A stretch of 64,000 bases of DNA. It comes from an uncultured Eubacterium sp. Its GTDB lineage: Bacteria > Bacillota > Clostridia > Lachnospirales > Lachnospiraceae. The stretch is taken from contig CAMUHY010000002.1 in the NCBI GenBank assembly GCA_947088865.1, positions 1 to 64,000 on the forward strand, in the 5' to 3' direction. The position numbers and the translations under genes were made by a program. The notes under the pieces are model-generated. The model did no database searches. It had not been told where the DNA came from and worked only from the letters and a program-made list of their open reading frames with translations. This document shows, one piece after another, positions 1 to 8,549 of the stretch; position 1 is the stretch's first letter, and every line of letters starts with the position of its first letter.

Positions 1-1115
1 TCCGTTGTATTCTTCATCAACTGTGCTGCCGCTTTTTGAAAGTTCGTTAAGTCTAGTCCTGGCACTTTCAAATCCGGATTTTGTAAGACCGTTGCCTCTG
101 CTATAACCAACTCTCCTATTAAATCCATCAATGCATCCATCTTCTCTACATTGACACTAATAATACTTTGTTGTTTCGACTGCTGTTTTGCAAGTGTCTT
201 TCCTTTTCCAGCTTCTTTTGATTTAACGACATAGTCACCTGGCATTGGAGGCGCCTGTTTTTCTTCTTTGGCTTCCTTCTTATCCTCATATAAATTGATA
301 ATAATAGGCGCTTCTTTTCCTAATTCCGTCAGCCCTTTTCCATACTCTGCCGCTGTAATCTCATCAAAATCAATCTGTTCTACATCGGAACTATCTACTA
401 GTTCTAATACTTCTTCTTTTGATATCTTAGTCTGCAACAGCATATGGAATCCTTCTGCCAGTATCGTATCGGCGCTTGATTCATTCGACAAGATATCATC
501 GGGTGTATATAATAAATCTTCTGCTACTTCCTTTAACGCATAGGTTGCTGAATATGCCCTGATATTGCACATTTGTGAGTCGTTTCGATAATGCAGACAC
601 AACCTATAAAAATGACTTCCTTCTCCTGCTACGGGTGTAATATAAAACTGCGATGGCTCCTCATGTTTATTGGCTTTTGGCAGTCTTATTCCCTGTTTTT
701 TTATCTCTCCCTTGATTCGTCCTAAAAACTCATCTAAATCTGCTACAAGCTCGCTTTCATCTCCATCTGGTTCGCCTCCATTTTGGATTTTGTCAAGCTC
801 TCCTGTAATAAAATCGGATACTTCTAGCACTTTTTCTACCAACTCTAAATGTGGTACATCTTCTGGGTGAGATTCTCTTAAATAGTAGAATACATCTTCT
901 AATTTATGGGATGCTTTTGTTATGTTTTCATACATCAATATTCCAGATGAACCCTTAATAGTGTGCATGATACGGAAAATTTCATTGATATCGGCATCAT
1001 CAAAACAATCAGCATCCTGTTTTTCTAATATAATGCCTTCCAATTTTTCCAGAAGCTGACTGCTTTCATATAAAAACATGGATAGCATACTGTCTGTGTT
1101 AAAATCCTCTGCCAT
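1..1115 (-). CDS. cheA: Chemotaxis histidine kinase CheA, N-terminal part (cut by the window edge)
   Basis: Translated from an ATG at 1115 preceded by GGAGGAAGT, the frame stays open for 371 codons to the left edge. The N-terminus is an Hpt (P1) domain with the phospho-accepting histidine in HTIKGSSG at about residue 51. A middle region resembling a P2-type or regulator-binding module follows, then a Pro/Lys/Gln-rich linker and the start of the dimerisation domain (MDALMDLIGELVIAEA). The HATPase and CheW-like domains would lie outside the window. CheA phosphorylates CheY and CheB in response to chemoreceptors; a transmembrane receptor (43799-45826) and a soluble receptor-like protein (17793-18566) in this window could feed it. 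It reads away from the recombinase element and probably has its own promoter in 1116-1330. Confidence 0.93.
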   Translation of the reverse strand, partial: MAEDFNTDSMLSMFLYESSQLLEKLEGIILEKQDADCFDDADINEIFRIMHTIKGSSGILMYENITKASHKLEDVFYYLRESHPEDVPHLELVEKVLEVSDFITGELDKIQNGGEPDGDESELVADLDEFLGRIKGEIKKQGIRLPKANKHEEPSQFYITPVAGEGSHFYRLCLHYRNDSQMCNIRAYSATYALKEVAEDLLYTPDDILSNESSADTILAEGFHMLLQTKISKEEVLELVDSSDVEQIDFDEITAAEYGKGLTELGKEAPIIINLYEDKKEAKEEKQAPPMPGDYVVKSKEAGKGKTLAKQQSKQQSIISVNVEKMDALMDLIGELVIAEATVLQNPDLKVPGLDLTNFQKAAAQLMKNTT

Positions 1116-1330
1116 ACTTCCTCCAATCTTTAGAATTTTCTCTCTTTATATTTTTAAATCAACCCCTTTTCTTTAATACCTTGAGTACTATCTTCATTTG
1201 AGTGTTCTCCTTTCCCATCATCTACTTTTCTTAATTATAGCCGCTATGTTTGAGGCTACCACTCTTTAGAATTTTCTTTTTTAAAACAGACAATTGTATG
1301 TATGAAACAAAACATTCACATGATTAAAAG
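1116..1330. other. Intergenic region upstream of cheA with a repeated short motif
   Basis: No gene is visible. The 13-base motif TTTAGAATTTTCT occurs twice, near 1129 and near 1266, about 137 bases apart; each copy contains a short palindrome. This may be a duplicated leader segment or a regulatory site for cheA. I saw no convincing sigma-28 promoter. Confidence 0.35.
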
Positions 1331-1372
1331 AACGCTGCTTCCACCTTGGAGGCAGCGGTTTTATCTTTTTTC
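1331..1372. terminator. Bidirectional intrinsic terminator between the element and cheA
   Basis: A 10-bp stem, CGCTGCTTCC pairing with GGAGGCAGCG, with a five-base loop, is flanked by a T-rich run on the plus side and a weaker T-run on the minus side. In the minus direction it would stop transcripts leaving the recombinase element or the original S8 protease gene before cheA. Confidence 0.75.
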
Positions 1373-1430
1373 AAAATGCTCTTTTACATACATTTTAACC
1401 TTTGCCCTGTAAAACAACGGCATTTAATTT

Positions 1431-1459
1431 ATAATATGACAATCTCTTTATTTTGTCAA
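1431..1459 (-). promoter_or_regulatory. Outward promoter at the left end of the recombinase element
   Basis: On the minus strand TTGACA (1459-1454) is followed by a 17-base spacer and TATTAT (1436-1431), a near-consensus sigma-A promoter. The spacer region forms a dyad, TGACAA with TTGTCA, that could be an operator. It points out of the element. If the element circularised, it would read into the DUF6870 and recombinase genes from the other end. Confidence 0.6.
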
Positions 1460-1494
1460 TCCTTAATAAAATACCAAAAATCACCTATTTTTTG

Positions 1495-2697
1495 TCAATA
1501 CTCACTATACTCGCTATTTTCATTATTCCAGATAATTTCTATATTCGATTCGCTATGTACTAAAATTTTATCAATCCATACATCAACCAATTCTTTACTT
1601 AAATGTGTTGTCTGTATATAGCGCTGCATTTCATGCACTATATATTCTTCCAAAAATTTCAGACTTATTTTTCTAATACAATTGGCATGTGTTGTCACAT
1701 AGATATATGGACACCGAAAATAAGCGTTTGCTCCCTTTTTCAACTGTAACTTTTTCCCGCAATTGCACAATAACTTTCCTGTCAATGGATGTTTTTTATC
1801 CGTGCCATCTATTTTTGTATATTTTCCTTTTTTTTGAACCTTCTCAAAAATTTGTCGTGAAACGATAGGTTCATGATGATTGTGATATATTTTCCATTCG
1901 CTTCTTGGCTTTAAATAACGTTTTCCGCCAACCTCTTTTTTATAATATTTTTCATAAACAATATTGCCTATATAAACCTCATTCTTTAATATATGACATA
2001 TGGCAGAGCTATGCCACTCCAATATTTTATTATCCTTTGCCCTAAATTGTTTTGGTGTCTTTACACCTTCTTTATTCAATTGTCTTGCTATCTGCACACA
2101 AGTATATCCACAAAGCGCCATATCAAATATTCTTCTTACAACAACCGCTTCATCTTCCTTAACAGACAGCTTATGCCTGTCTTCTTTGCTCTTTTCATAT
2201 CCAAACGGACTGTTTGCACTAACATATATTCCTTCTTCTTTTTTAGCATTTAATGCGGCTTTTACTTTAACAGATAAATCTTTACTATACAAATCATACA
2301 ATAAAAATTTAAAAGAAATATCCAATGTTCCTATACCACCTTGTGTCTTTTCACTGTCATAATGGTCGTTTACAGATATAAAACGTATTCCTATTAATGG
2401 AAATATCTGTTCTATATAAGAACCAAGCTCAATATAATCTCTTGAAAAGCGTGAAAAATCTTTTACAATAATACAATCAATTAATTTTCTACGCACATAC
2501 TCAAGCAATTTTTTAACACTTGGACGATTCAAATGTGTTCCTGAATACCCATCATCAACAAATTCTACTAATTGATACTCTTTAAAATGTTTGCTCACAT
2601 ATTCTTTTAACATCGTTCTCTGATAATAAATACTGTTGCTCTCCTGCTGCAAACATGCATCTTCTTTAGAAACTCGCATATAAAGGGCAAGAACCAT
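1495..2697 (-). CDS. Large serine recombinase (first of three, leftmost)
   Basis: This 400-residue protein has an N-terminal resolvase/invertase catalytic domain with the nucleophile Ser10 in YMRVS and the conserved VKDFSRFSRDYIE segment. A recombinase domain follows, with the pattern of a DNA-binding helix around residues 190-260 and GNIVYEKYYKK. Then comes a zinc ribbon (CNCGKK...C...C) and a short C-terminal tail. It is shorter than its two neighbours because the C-terminal coiled coil is reduced. Family knowledge: large serine recombinases integrate and excise elements at short att sites with a two-base crossover. No good ribosome-binding site precedes the ATG, so translation may be coupled to the upstream recombinase. 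It is 83 bases downstream of the second recombinase. Confidence 0.93.
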   Translation of the reverse strand: MVLALYMRVSKEDACLQQESNSIYYQRTMLKEYVSKHFKEYQLVEFVDDGYSGTHLNRPSVKKLLEYVRRKLIDCIIVKDFSRFSRDYIELGSYIEQIFPLIGIRFISVNDHYDSEKTQGGIGTLDISFKFLLYDLYSKDLSVKVKAALNAKKEEGIYVSANSPFGYEKSKEDRHKLSVKEDEAVVVRRIFDMALCGYTCVQIARQLNKEGVKTPKQFRAKDNKILEWHSSAICHILKNEVYIGNIVYEKYYKKEVGGKRYLKPRSEWKIYHNHHEPIVSRQIFEKVQKKGKYTKIDGTDKKHPLTGKLLCNCGKKLQLKKGANAYFRCPYIYVTTHANCIRKISLKFLEEYIVHEMQRYIQTTHLSKELVDVWIDKILVHSESNIEIIWNNENSEYSEY

Positions 2698-2780
2698 TTT
2701 TTATAATACTGCCTTTCTGATGATATAAAAATTTTTTATTCTTTTTATTTTTCTTGATGCAGTTAAATAGCATTTACTTT

Positions 2781-4364
2781 TTAATTTTTTATAATATAAT
2801 TTTCTTGAAAATCAAACATAATTTCAACTCGTTTATCGGAAAAAATATCTATTTCTTTAATTAATATATGTAACAATTCTCTATCCAACATGCTTGCCAT
2901 ATCCCATTTTAACAACGAATTAAACATTGTTTTCTGATTTGTAAAAATCGTATTGTAATCGTTTTGCTGCTTTTCTATCACTGCAAGATTTTCAGACAAA
3001 AGCGCTGTTTGCTGTCTATATTCTTCTTGTATTTTTTGAAATGTCTGCAAACTTATCCTGCCGTTTTGATATTTCAAATATTGTTCACTTTGCCTTATCT
3101 TACAATTCTCTATTTTCCTTTTTAAATCCTCTCTGTTTTTACACAAGAAATTTTGCTTTACTTGAAATTGACTTTTTAAATATTTTATTATATCTTGTTT
3201 TTTTATATTGGAAAATAACCACTCTTTTTTTAGTGATTGTTTTATAAGTTCCTGTAAAGTCTCAAATAAAATAGGATGGCTGGAGCATTTGCGGATATCC
3301 ATTCGCGCCGCGTTTGGGCAGTCATAAATATAACGCCTCCTGTTCTCACTATGATTCAAATTTTTAGTCAACACTGTTCTTTTCATCTTACAATGGCAAT
3401 TTCCACAAAACAATATGCCGTTAAAAATATCTTCTTCTAACAAAATAGATGGATTCTCATTATTTTTATGATTCCTATAATGCAGGGATTGTTTTTCAAA
3501 TTGGCAAGCTATTTTTAAAAACTGCTCCCTGCTAACAATTGCCTGACATGTGCCTTGAATCAAACATCCCATATAGATAGGATTTGTAAAGAGGGCTTTT
3601 AGTGTCCATTTTGACCACTCCAATAAGACCTCATCTTCCCTGCAATATATATGTTTATATTTTCGATACTCTGTCGGTCGATGTACCTTGTTTTCATATA
3701 ACCATTTTATCAACGCTTTGTAATGATTTCCTGTTTCATATTGATTAAATAATGACCTTACAATGCCTGCTGCCGCTTCTTCCACTACCAAAACTCTTTT
3801 TCCATCTACTTTGCAGATACGATATCCATAAGGCGCATAACCTCCTGTATAACTTCCATTGTTCTGTTGACTTACGCGTGTGCTTTTAACTTTTATTGCG
3901 ATATCTGCCGCATACAGTTCATTTACAAGATTTTTTAAATTTACACAAAAATCATCGGGCTGCATATTGTTGGAATCAAATCTATCGGTCACTGAAATAA
4001 AACGAACATTTAGAGAAGGAAATATGTTTTGTATAAAATTTCCTGTTTCAATATAATTTCTTCCAAGTCGAGAAAAATCTTTTACAATAACACAGTTTAC
4101 TTTTCCCTCTCTAATATCCATCATTAATTGTTTAAATCCATCTCGCTCAAAATGAACGCCTGATTTTCCCAAATCAATATAACAATGATACAATTCAAAT
4201 TCCGGTTTATCTTTTATATACCATTTTGCAATATCAATCTGTGTTTCAATGGATTCATTTTTTTCATTATGATTATCTACGGACAGTCTTGCATAAATTC
4301 CAACATGATATATTTTTTTCTGTACTATTTTTTCAATATTTTTCTTTTTAGAAATCCTAGCCAT
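2781..4364 (-). CDS. Large serine recombinase (second of three)
   Basis: A 527-residue large serine recombinase. Catalytic Ser28 is in YARLSVDN and the conserved VKDFSRLGRNYIETG segment follows. The recombinase domain spans roughly residues 180-290, then a zinc ribbon (CGNCHCKMKR with later cysteines), then a long coiled-coil region at about 390-480. The N-terminus carries a lysine-rich extension of about 18 residues before the catalytic fold. It lies between two paralogues of different length, 21 bases after the third recombinase, so the three are probably co-transcribed. The three catalytic domains are clearly diverged from each other, so this is not a recent tandem duplication. Confidence 0.93.
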   Translation of the reverse strand: MARISKKKNIEKIVQKKIYHVGIYARLSVDNHNEKNESIETQIDIAKWYIKDKPEFELYHCYIDLGKSGVHFERDGFKQLMMDIREGKVNCVIVKDFSRLGRNYIETGNFIQNIFPSLNVRFISVTDRFDSNNMQPDDFCVNLKNLVNELYAADIAIKVKSTRVSQQNNGSYTGGYAPYGYRICKVDGKRVLVVEEAAAGIVRSLFNQYETGNHYKALIKWLYENKVHRPTEYRKYKHIYCREDEVLLEWSKWTLKALFTNPIYMGCLIQGTCQAIVSREQFLKIACQFEKQSLHYRNHKNNENPSILLEEDIFNGILFCGNCHCKMKRTVLTKNLNHSENRRRYIYDCPNAARMDIRKCSSHPILFETLQELIKQSLKKEWLFSNIKKQDIIKYLKSQFQVKQNFLCKNREDLKRKIENCKIRQSEQYLKYQNGRISLQTFQKIQEEYRQQTALLSENLAVIEKQQNDYNTIFTNQKTMFNSLLKWDMASMLDRELLHILIKEIDIFSDKRVEIMFDFQENYIIKN

Positions 4365-4385
4365 CTTTCCATTACCATCTATTTA

Positions 4386-6026
4386 TTATTGATATTTAGA
4401 TAAAATTATTTTATCCAATAAATCCTGGTATCGAAATTCTATACACAATCGCTTATCTTCATATACAATAATACGTTCTATAAAATAAATTAACATTTCT
4501 CTATTTATTTGTATCAACGCCGCCACCGTTTTTAATTCTTTAAATTGCGCATTGATTCTTAAACTTCTATAAAACAGTTCTTGTATTTTTTTTTCTTGCT
4601 GTTTAATCATCTTTTGCAAACCTGCATATTTTTCTTTATAAATTTTTTTCAAATCTAAAAAATCCTCTTTTGAAAGGATACCCTCTTTCCAATCTCGATA
4701 TACGCCCTCTTTTAACGCAAGATATTTTTCTTGTTCTCTCTTTAATCGAGAACATTCGTTGTCAAAACTTACAATCAATTGCGTATCAACTCTCCATTCT
4801 TTTACAACATCTAATACATTGGCGTTATCCACCATAATCAAAGCCTGTACCTTTAAACATGCAGCAATTACCGCTTTTAATTGTTCTTCTTTAATACTAT
4901 GCCGACTGCATCCTTGTCCTTTGTTATTTTTTTGACAAATAAAATATATCGTTTTTTTTCCACGATATGGATTTGTTCTTCGCGTCATCGTTTCCATGCA
5001 GTCACCGCAAAACAAAAGACCAGAAAAAATATGCGAATTTTTTTGTCCTTGAATTGCTCTGCTATCGAAAGAAAGCATTTTCTTTACCTTTTTAAAATCC
5101 TCTGCATCAATAATTGCCTCATGTGTATTTTCAACACATACCCATTCATTTTCTGGCTTTGTTATACTTTTTTTTACTTTATAATTAATTTTTTCATGCT
5201 TTCCTTGTACTAAATTTCCTATATATACTTCATTGACAAGAATCCGCTTTACTGTCATTGCCGACCATTTTGCAATGCTTTTTGTACAAAATCCTGTCTG
5301 AAAATTCTCTCCTTTAGATTTTTTATATTCCATAGGCGATAAAATCCCTTGTGAATTTAACTGTTCTGCTATTGCAAGAAAACTGTACCCCTCTAATTTC
5401 CACGCAAATATATTTTGAACAACCTTTGCAGCATACGCATCAACCACCAATAAATTTTTATTTTTGTTGTCCTTTTTGTATCCATAAACAGCAAACGCCC
5501 CTATAAATTCACCATTTTCACGTTTTATCTTCTGATGGCTTTTTACTTTCCATGAAATATCACGACAATATGCATCATTTACAAAATTTTTAACTGGAAG
5601 CACTACTGACGTTTCATTAAAATCGGCTGTCAATGTATCAAAATAATCATTAATTGCAATAAATCGAACATTTAATGCTGGAAAGATTTTTTGTATAAAT
5701 CGTCCTGTTTCAATATAATCTCTTCCAAATCTTGATAAATCTTTGACAATAACACAGTTTACCAAACCTGCTTTAATATCATTTATCATCCGCTTAAATG
5801 CTGGTCTGTCAAAATCCACGCCAGAGTACCCGTCATCGATATATGTATCAAATAACTTCATATCTTTATTATTTCTAATAAAAGAATATACAAGCTCTCT
5901 CTGAAAACAAATGCTATTGCTTTCCGTTTTACAATTTTTTTCTTCTTTATCTCCATTTTTTAATATTATATCATCTCGCGACAATCGAAGATAAACAGCC
6001 ACAAAATATAATTTTTCTTTGTTCAT
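4386..6026 (-). CDS. Large serine recombinase (third of three, first in transcription order)
   Basis: A 546-residue large serine recombinase with Ser16 in YLRLSRDD, the VKDLSRFGRDYIETG motif, a recombinase domain at about residues 165-290, a zinc ribbon (FCGDCMETM...CQ...CSRH) and a coiled coil at about 400-490. An insertion rich in Lys/Glu/Asn between the catalytic Ser segment and the following helix is typical of recombinases from Clostridia. It follows the DUF6870 gene by 33 bases and is probably in the same transcript. Which of the three proteins does integration and which excision cannot be told from sequence. Confidence 0.93.
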   Translation of the reverse strand: MNKEKLYFVAVYLRLSRDDIILKNGDKEEKNCKTESNSICFQRELVYSFIRNNKDMKLFDTYIDDGYSGVDFDRPAFKRMINDIKAGLVNCVIVKDLSRFGRDYIETGRFIQKIFPALNVRFIAINDYFDTLTADFNETSVVLPVKNFVNDAYCRDISWKVKSHQKIKRENGEFIGAFAVYGYKKDNKNKNLLVVDAYAAKVVQNIFAWKLEGYSFLAIAEQLNSQGILSPMEYKKSKGENFQTGFCTKSIAKWSAMTVKRILVNEVYIGNLVQGKHEKINYKVKKSITKPENEWVCVENTHEAIIDAEDFKKVKKMLSFDSRAIQGQKNSHIFSGLLFCGDCMETMTRRTNPYRGKKTIYFICQKNNKGQGCSRHSIKEEQLKAVIAACLKVQALIMVDNANVLDVVKEWRVDTQLIVSFDNECSRLKREQEKYLALKEGVYRDWKEGILSKEDFLDLKKIYKEKYAGLQKMIKQQEKKIQELFYRSLRINAQFKELKTVAALIQINREMLIYFIERIIVYEDKRLCIEFRYQDLLDKIILSKYQ

Positions 6027-6059
6027 TTAATCTTATTACTTTCTATAACTAACAACTTT

Positions 6060-6323
6060 TCAATGGATAGATGCCAACTTTACAATATATTCTTTCATTT
6101 TTTGTTCCATACTTTTTTTACAATCCATATATTTAAATTGTACTACATATTCGCCAACTTTTACAATATAAGGATTTCCAACCTGTTCTATATAATCCCT
6201 TATACGTTCTTCAATAGGCTTTTTCTCATCAATCTCTATCTGTGTTATATCAACAAGTTCTTCTCTGTCTATTTCCATAATATCTGCTATTTTCATCTCC
6301 TGTAATTTTTCAACCGTAAACAT
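6060..6323 (-). CDS. DUF6870-family small protein of the recombinase element
   Basis: An 87-residue acidic protein with the pattern I recognise from DUF6870: MFTVEKLQEM, then a VDITQIEID strand, PIEERIRDYIEQVGNPY, and a C-terminal helix. The function of the family is unknown to me; it is often seen next to recombinase genes on Clostridia mobile elements. The ATG at 6323 is chosen because AAGGAG lies nine bases upstream; a GTG three codons earlier overlaps that site. It is the first gene of the element's apparent operon and may be an accessory or directionality factor; that is speculation from position only. Confidence 0.75.
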   Translation of the reverse strand: MFTVEKLQEMKIADIMEIDREELVDITQIEIDEKKPIEERIRDYIEQVGNPYIVKVGEYVVQFKYMDCKKSMEQKMKEYIVKLASIH

Positions 6324-6388
6324 ATCAATCACACTCCTTTCCTATTAAAAATATATGATTGCAACGGATTGTCCTATTCCAATTGTTA

Positions 6389-6778
6389 TTATAAGGACAA
6401 ACTACACAAACTTAACATTATAATCACACGCTCCCCCGTATCAATAATACCTATTAAAACCCCTTGTCCTCGTATATCTAATGTTGGCTGATTCAAAAGA
6501 GCTGTTATACCTGCACTGTCATAAGCAGATGTATCACTCATTGTTGCACTTGCCACTTGTTCTCTTAACACTTCTGCATCCATCAAACCATATAATTTAG
6601 GAATTGTACGGTACTCTAAACTTCCAATATTCATATTTAATTCTACTGGCATTTTGCCATATACAATAGACCAATTTTCATCCACATTAATACGACATTT
6701 AATTTCACTTGGAACACGAATACTTTGTGCAATATAATCCATATATTCTTCTGATGTAATAAATTCGCTGCAATCCAT
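6389..6778 (-). pseudogene. S8 (subtilisin/Csp-like) peptidase, N-terminal fragment interrupted by the element
   Basis: The first ~115 codons match the start of Lachnospiraceae S8 peptidases: MDCSEFITSEEY, then GYRTIPKLYGL-like context (RTIPKLYGLMD), then LLNQPTLDIRGQGVLIGIIDTG, which contains the catalytic Asp strand. Immediately after DTG the frame turns into ERVIIMLSLCSLSL and stops, so host sequence ends near 6436 and the rest is element DNA. The His and Ser motifs are absent from the window. A GGAGGT lies 13 bases upstream of the ATG, so the fragment could still be translated into an inactive stub. In related organisms such proteases process spore or germination proteins or act in the envelope; which of these applies here is unknown. 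Confidence 0.8.
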
Positions 6779-6854
6779 ATGCCTTCTGACCTCCGCAATC
6801 AGCTTATTTGTTTATGTTCATTATATGCGATAAATTTTTTAGTGTTTATGGACA

Positions 6855-6930
6855 GCAAAAAAGAACAGACTTGTCAAACATGTACATATAACCTGTATAT
6901 GTCTCTGAACTTGCCTGTTCTTTTATATAA
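6855..6930 (-). terminator. Terminator downstream of the clpX paralogue
   Basis: The outer stem AAAAGAACAG pairs with CTGTTCTTTT across about 50 bases that hold a second inner hairpin (ACATATA with TATATGT), followed on the minus strand by a T-run. It lies about 45 bases after the stop codon at 6973. Confidence 0.7.
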
Positions 6931-6972
6931 ATTATTCATAATTGCATTATAATGTTCTTCTTTATCCTGCAA

Positions 6973-8391
6973 TTAATTTTTATTAGAAATCAACGGCACA
7001 ACATACCCTCTCATTTGAATCAAAGGCGCGCCTTTTTTATTAATATAATCTCCTGTTATTGTCACTTTGCCAATGTTATCATCTTTTGGAATTTCATACA
7101 TAATATCAAGCATATATTCCTCAATAATAGAACGCAATGCTCTTGCACCCGTCTTTTTTTCCAGTGCTTTCTGTGCAATGGCTTCCAATGCACTATTGTC
7201 AAATTCCAATTCTACCTCATCAATCTCAAGAAGCTTTTTATATTGCTTTAAAATTGCATTTTTCGGTTTTCGGATAATATCAACAAGCATTTCCTTTGTG
7301 AGGCTTTCCAGCGAATATACAATTGGGAGTCGTCCGAGAAACTCTGGAATCATTCCATATTTTCTAAGGTCGTCCACCGTAACTTGCTCTAATAAATTTG
7401 TTTCTTTATCATATTTATCCTTTAAATCAGCATTAAATCCAATGGAACTTTGCTTGTTGAGACGCTCCTTAATAATGTCTTCCAAATCTGGAAAAGCGCC
7501 GCCGCATATAAAAAGTATATTGCTTGTATTAACCGTAGCCAACGGAACCATTGCATTTTTGCTTGTCGCTCCTACTGGAACTTCAATATCGCTTCCTTCT
7601 AATAGTTTTAACATTCCTTGCTGAACAGACTCTCCGCTCACATCTCGGCTTCGAGTTTCCTTCTTTTTGGCAATCTTATCAATTTCATCAATAAATATAA
7701 TGCCATGTTGTGCCTTTTCAACATCATTGTCTGCTGCCGCAAGAAGCTTTGATACAACGCTCTCAATATCGTCGCCTATATACCCCGCTTCTGTCAGTGA
7801 AGTTGCATCTGCAATAGCCAACGGCACAGACAATAATTTAGCCAATGTCTTAACAAGGTATGTCTTGCCGCTTCCCGTAGGTCCAATCATTAACATATTA
7901 GACTTTTCAATCTCAATATCCTTTGGATTGGTAGCGATTCTTTTATAGTGATTATAGACGCCAACCGCCATAATCTTTTTTGCCTTTTCTTGTCCAACTA
8001 CATATTGGTCAAGCATCTCTTTAATCTGATGTGGAGCTGGAATTTTCTTTAAGTCAATGGGTTCATAATTGGTCTCTTTTTTCTTCTTTTTCAGTTTTTG
8101 TTTATTGGTAATACTATCTGATATATCCTGAAAATTAAATGTTCCAAAACCACTTAAATTTTTCATCATATCATCATAGTTAATACCGCTATTATTGATT
8201 GAATCCATTGTTTTTTGCATACAATCTGAACATATATATATATTATTAGGCATGGATATCATTTTCCCTGCCCTGCTTTCTGTTCTTCTACATATATAAC
8301 ATACTTTTTCATATTCATCTGTATTGTTGGACTTTTTATCCATATTGTCCTTCTCTTTTGATGAATCATCAATTTCTCTAAAATCGTTCAT
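6973..8391 (-). CDS. clpX: ClpX-type AAA+ unfoldase (stand-alone paralogue)
   Basis: A 472-residue AAA+ protein with the ClpX plan: N-terminal C4 zinc-binding domain (CYIC ... CSDC, residues 31-57), a charged linker, Walker A GPTGSGKT, pore-loop GYIGDD (usually GYVGED), Walker B IIFIDEIDK, and the IGF tripeptide (SSIGFNADL) that docks on ClpP. The C-terminal small domain carries GARALRSIIE. ClpX delivers substrates to ClpP. The gene is monocistronic and not next to tig or clpP, and the N-terminus has an extra ~27 acidic residues, so I think it is a second ClpX rather than the housekeeping copy. GGAGG precedes the ATG. Confidence 0.9.
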   Translation of the reverse strand: MNDFREIDDSSKEKDNMDKKSNNTDEYEKVCYICRRTESRAGKMISMPNNIYICSDCMQKTMDSINNSGINYDDMMKNLSGFGTFNFQDISDSITNKQKLKKKKKETNYEPIDLKKIPAPHQIKEMLDQYVVGQEKAKKIMAVGVYNHYKRIATNPKDIEIEKSNMLMIGPTGSGKTYLVKTLAKLLSVPLAIADATSLTEAGYIGDDIESVVSKLLAAADNDVEKAQHGIIFIDEIDKIAKKKETRSRDVSGESVQQGMLKLLEGSDIEVPVGATSKNAMVPLATVNTSNILFICGGAFPDLEDIIKERLNKQSSIGFNADLKDKYDKETNLLEQVTVDDLRKYGMIPEFLGRLPIVYSLESLTKEMLVDIIRKPKNAILKQYKKLLEIDEVELEFDNSALEAIAQKALEKKTGARALRSIIEEYMLDIMYEIPKDDNIGKVTITGDYINKKGAPLIQMRGYVVPLISNKN

Positions 8392-8487
8392 ATATATAAT
8401 CCTCCATTCTTGCGTCTGTCCAAACTAGACACAAGTACAAACAAATGCCTATACGCACTAGTATACATATTGGCAAGCATTTTAGCA

Positions 8488-8522
8488 AGCAAAATCCCCC
8501 ACAAACAGGGGGGATTTTTCTA
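8488..8522. terminator. Terminator downstream of htrA
   Basis: AAATCCCCC and GGGGGGATTT form a strong GC-rich hairpin with a short loop and T-runs on both sides. It lies 28 bases after the htrA stop on the minus strand and separates htrA from the clpX paralogue. Confidence 0.85.
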
Positions 8523-8549
8523 TAAATAATATAAATTTTTTATAATTTT

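Larger units (their letters stand above)
1425..6440 (-). mobile_element. Serine-recombinase element inserted in an S8 protease gene
   Basis: Three adjacent large serine recombinases and a DUF6870 protein, all on the minus strand, form a block of about 5 kb. The right boundary can be placed near 6436-6440, where the reading frame of an S8 protease leaves the family pattern directly after its Asp motif (GIIDTG). The left boundary is less certain; it lies between the end of the first recombinase (1495) and the terminator at 1331. No cargo gene beyond the recombinases and DUF6870 is seen, and no transposase or inverted terminal repeats were recognised, as expected for serine-recombinase elements. 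Exact attachment cores could not be defined by eye. Confidence 0.65.

Noticed and set aside
1495-6026. Recent tandem triplication of one recombinase
   Set aside because: The three proteins differ strongly in sequence and length, so they diverged long ago.
6973-8391. Housekeeping clpX
   Set aside because: It keeps the ClpX features but is monocistronic with an extended N-terminus and no tig/clpP neighbours; I consider it a paralogue, although the symbol is kept for the family.
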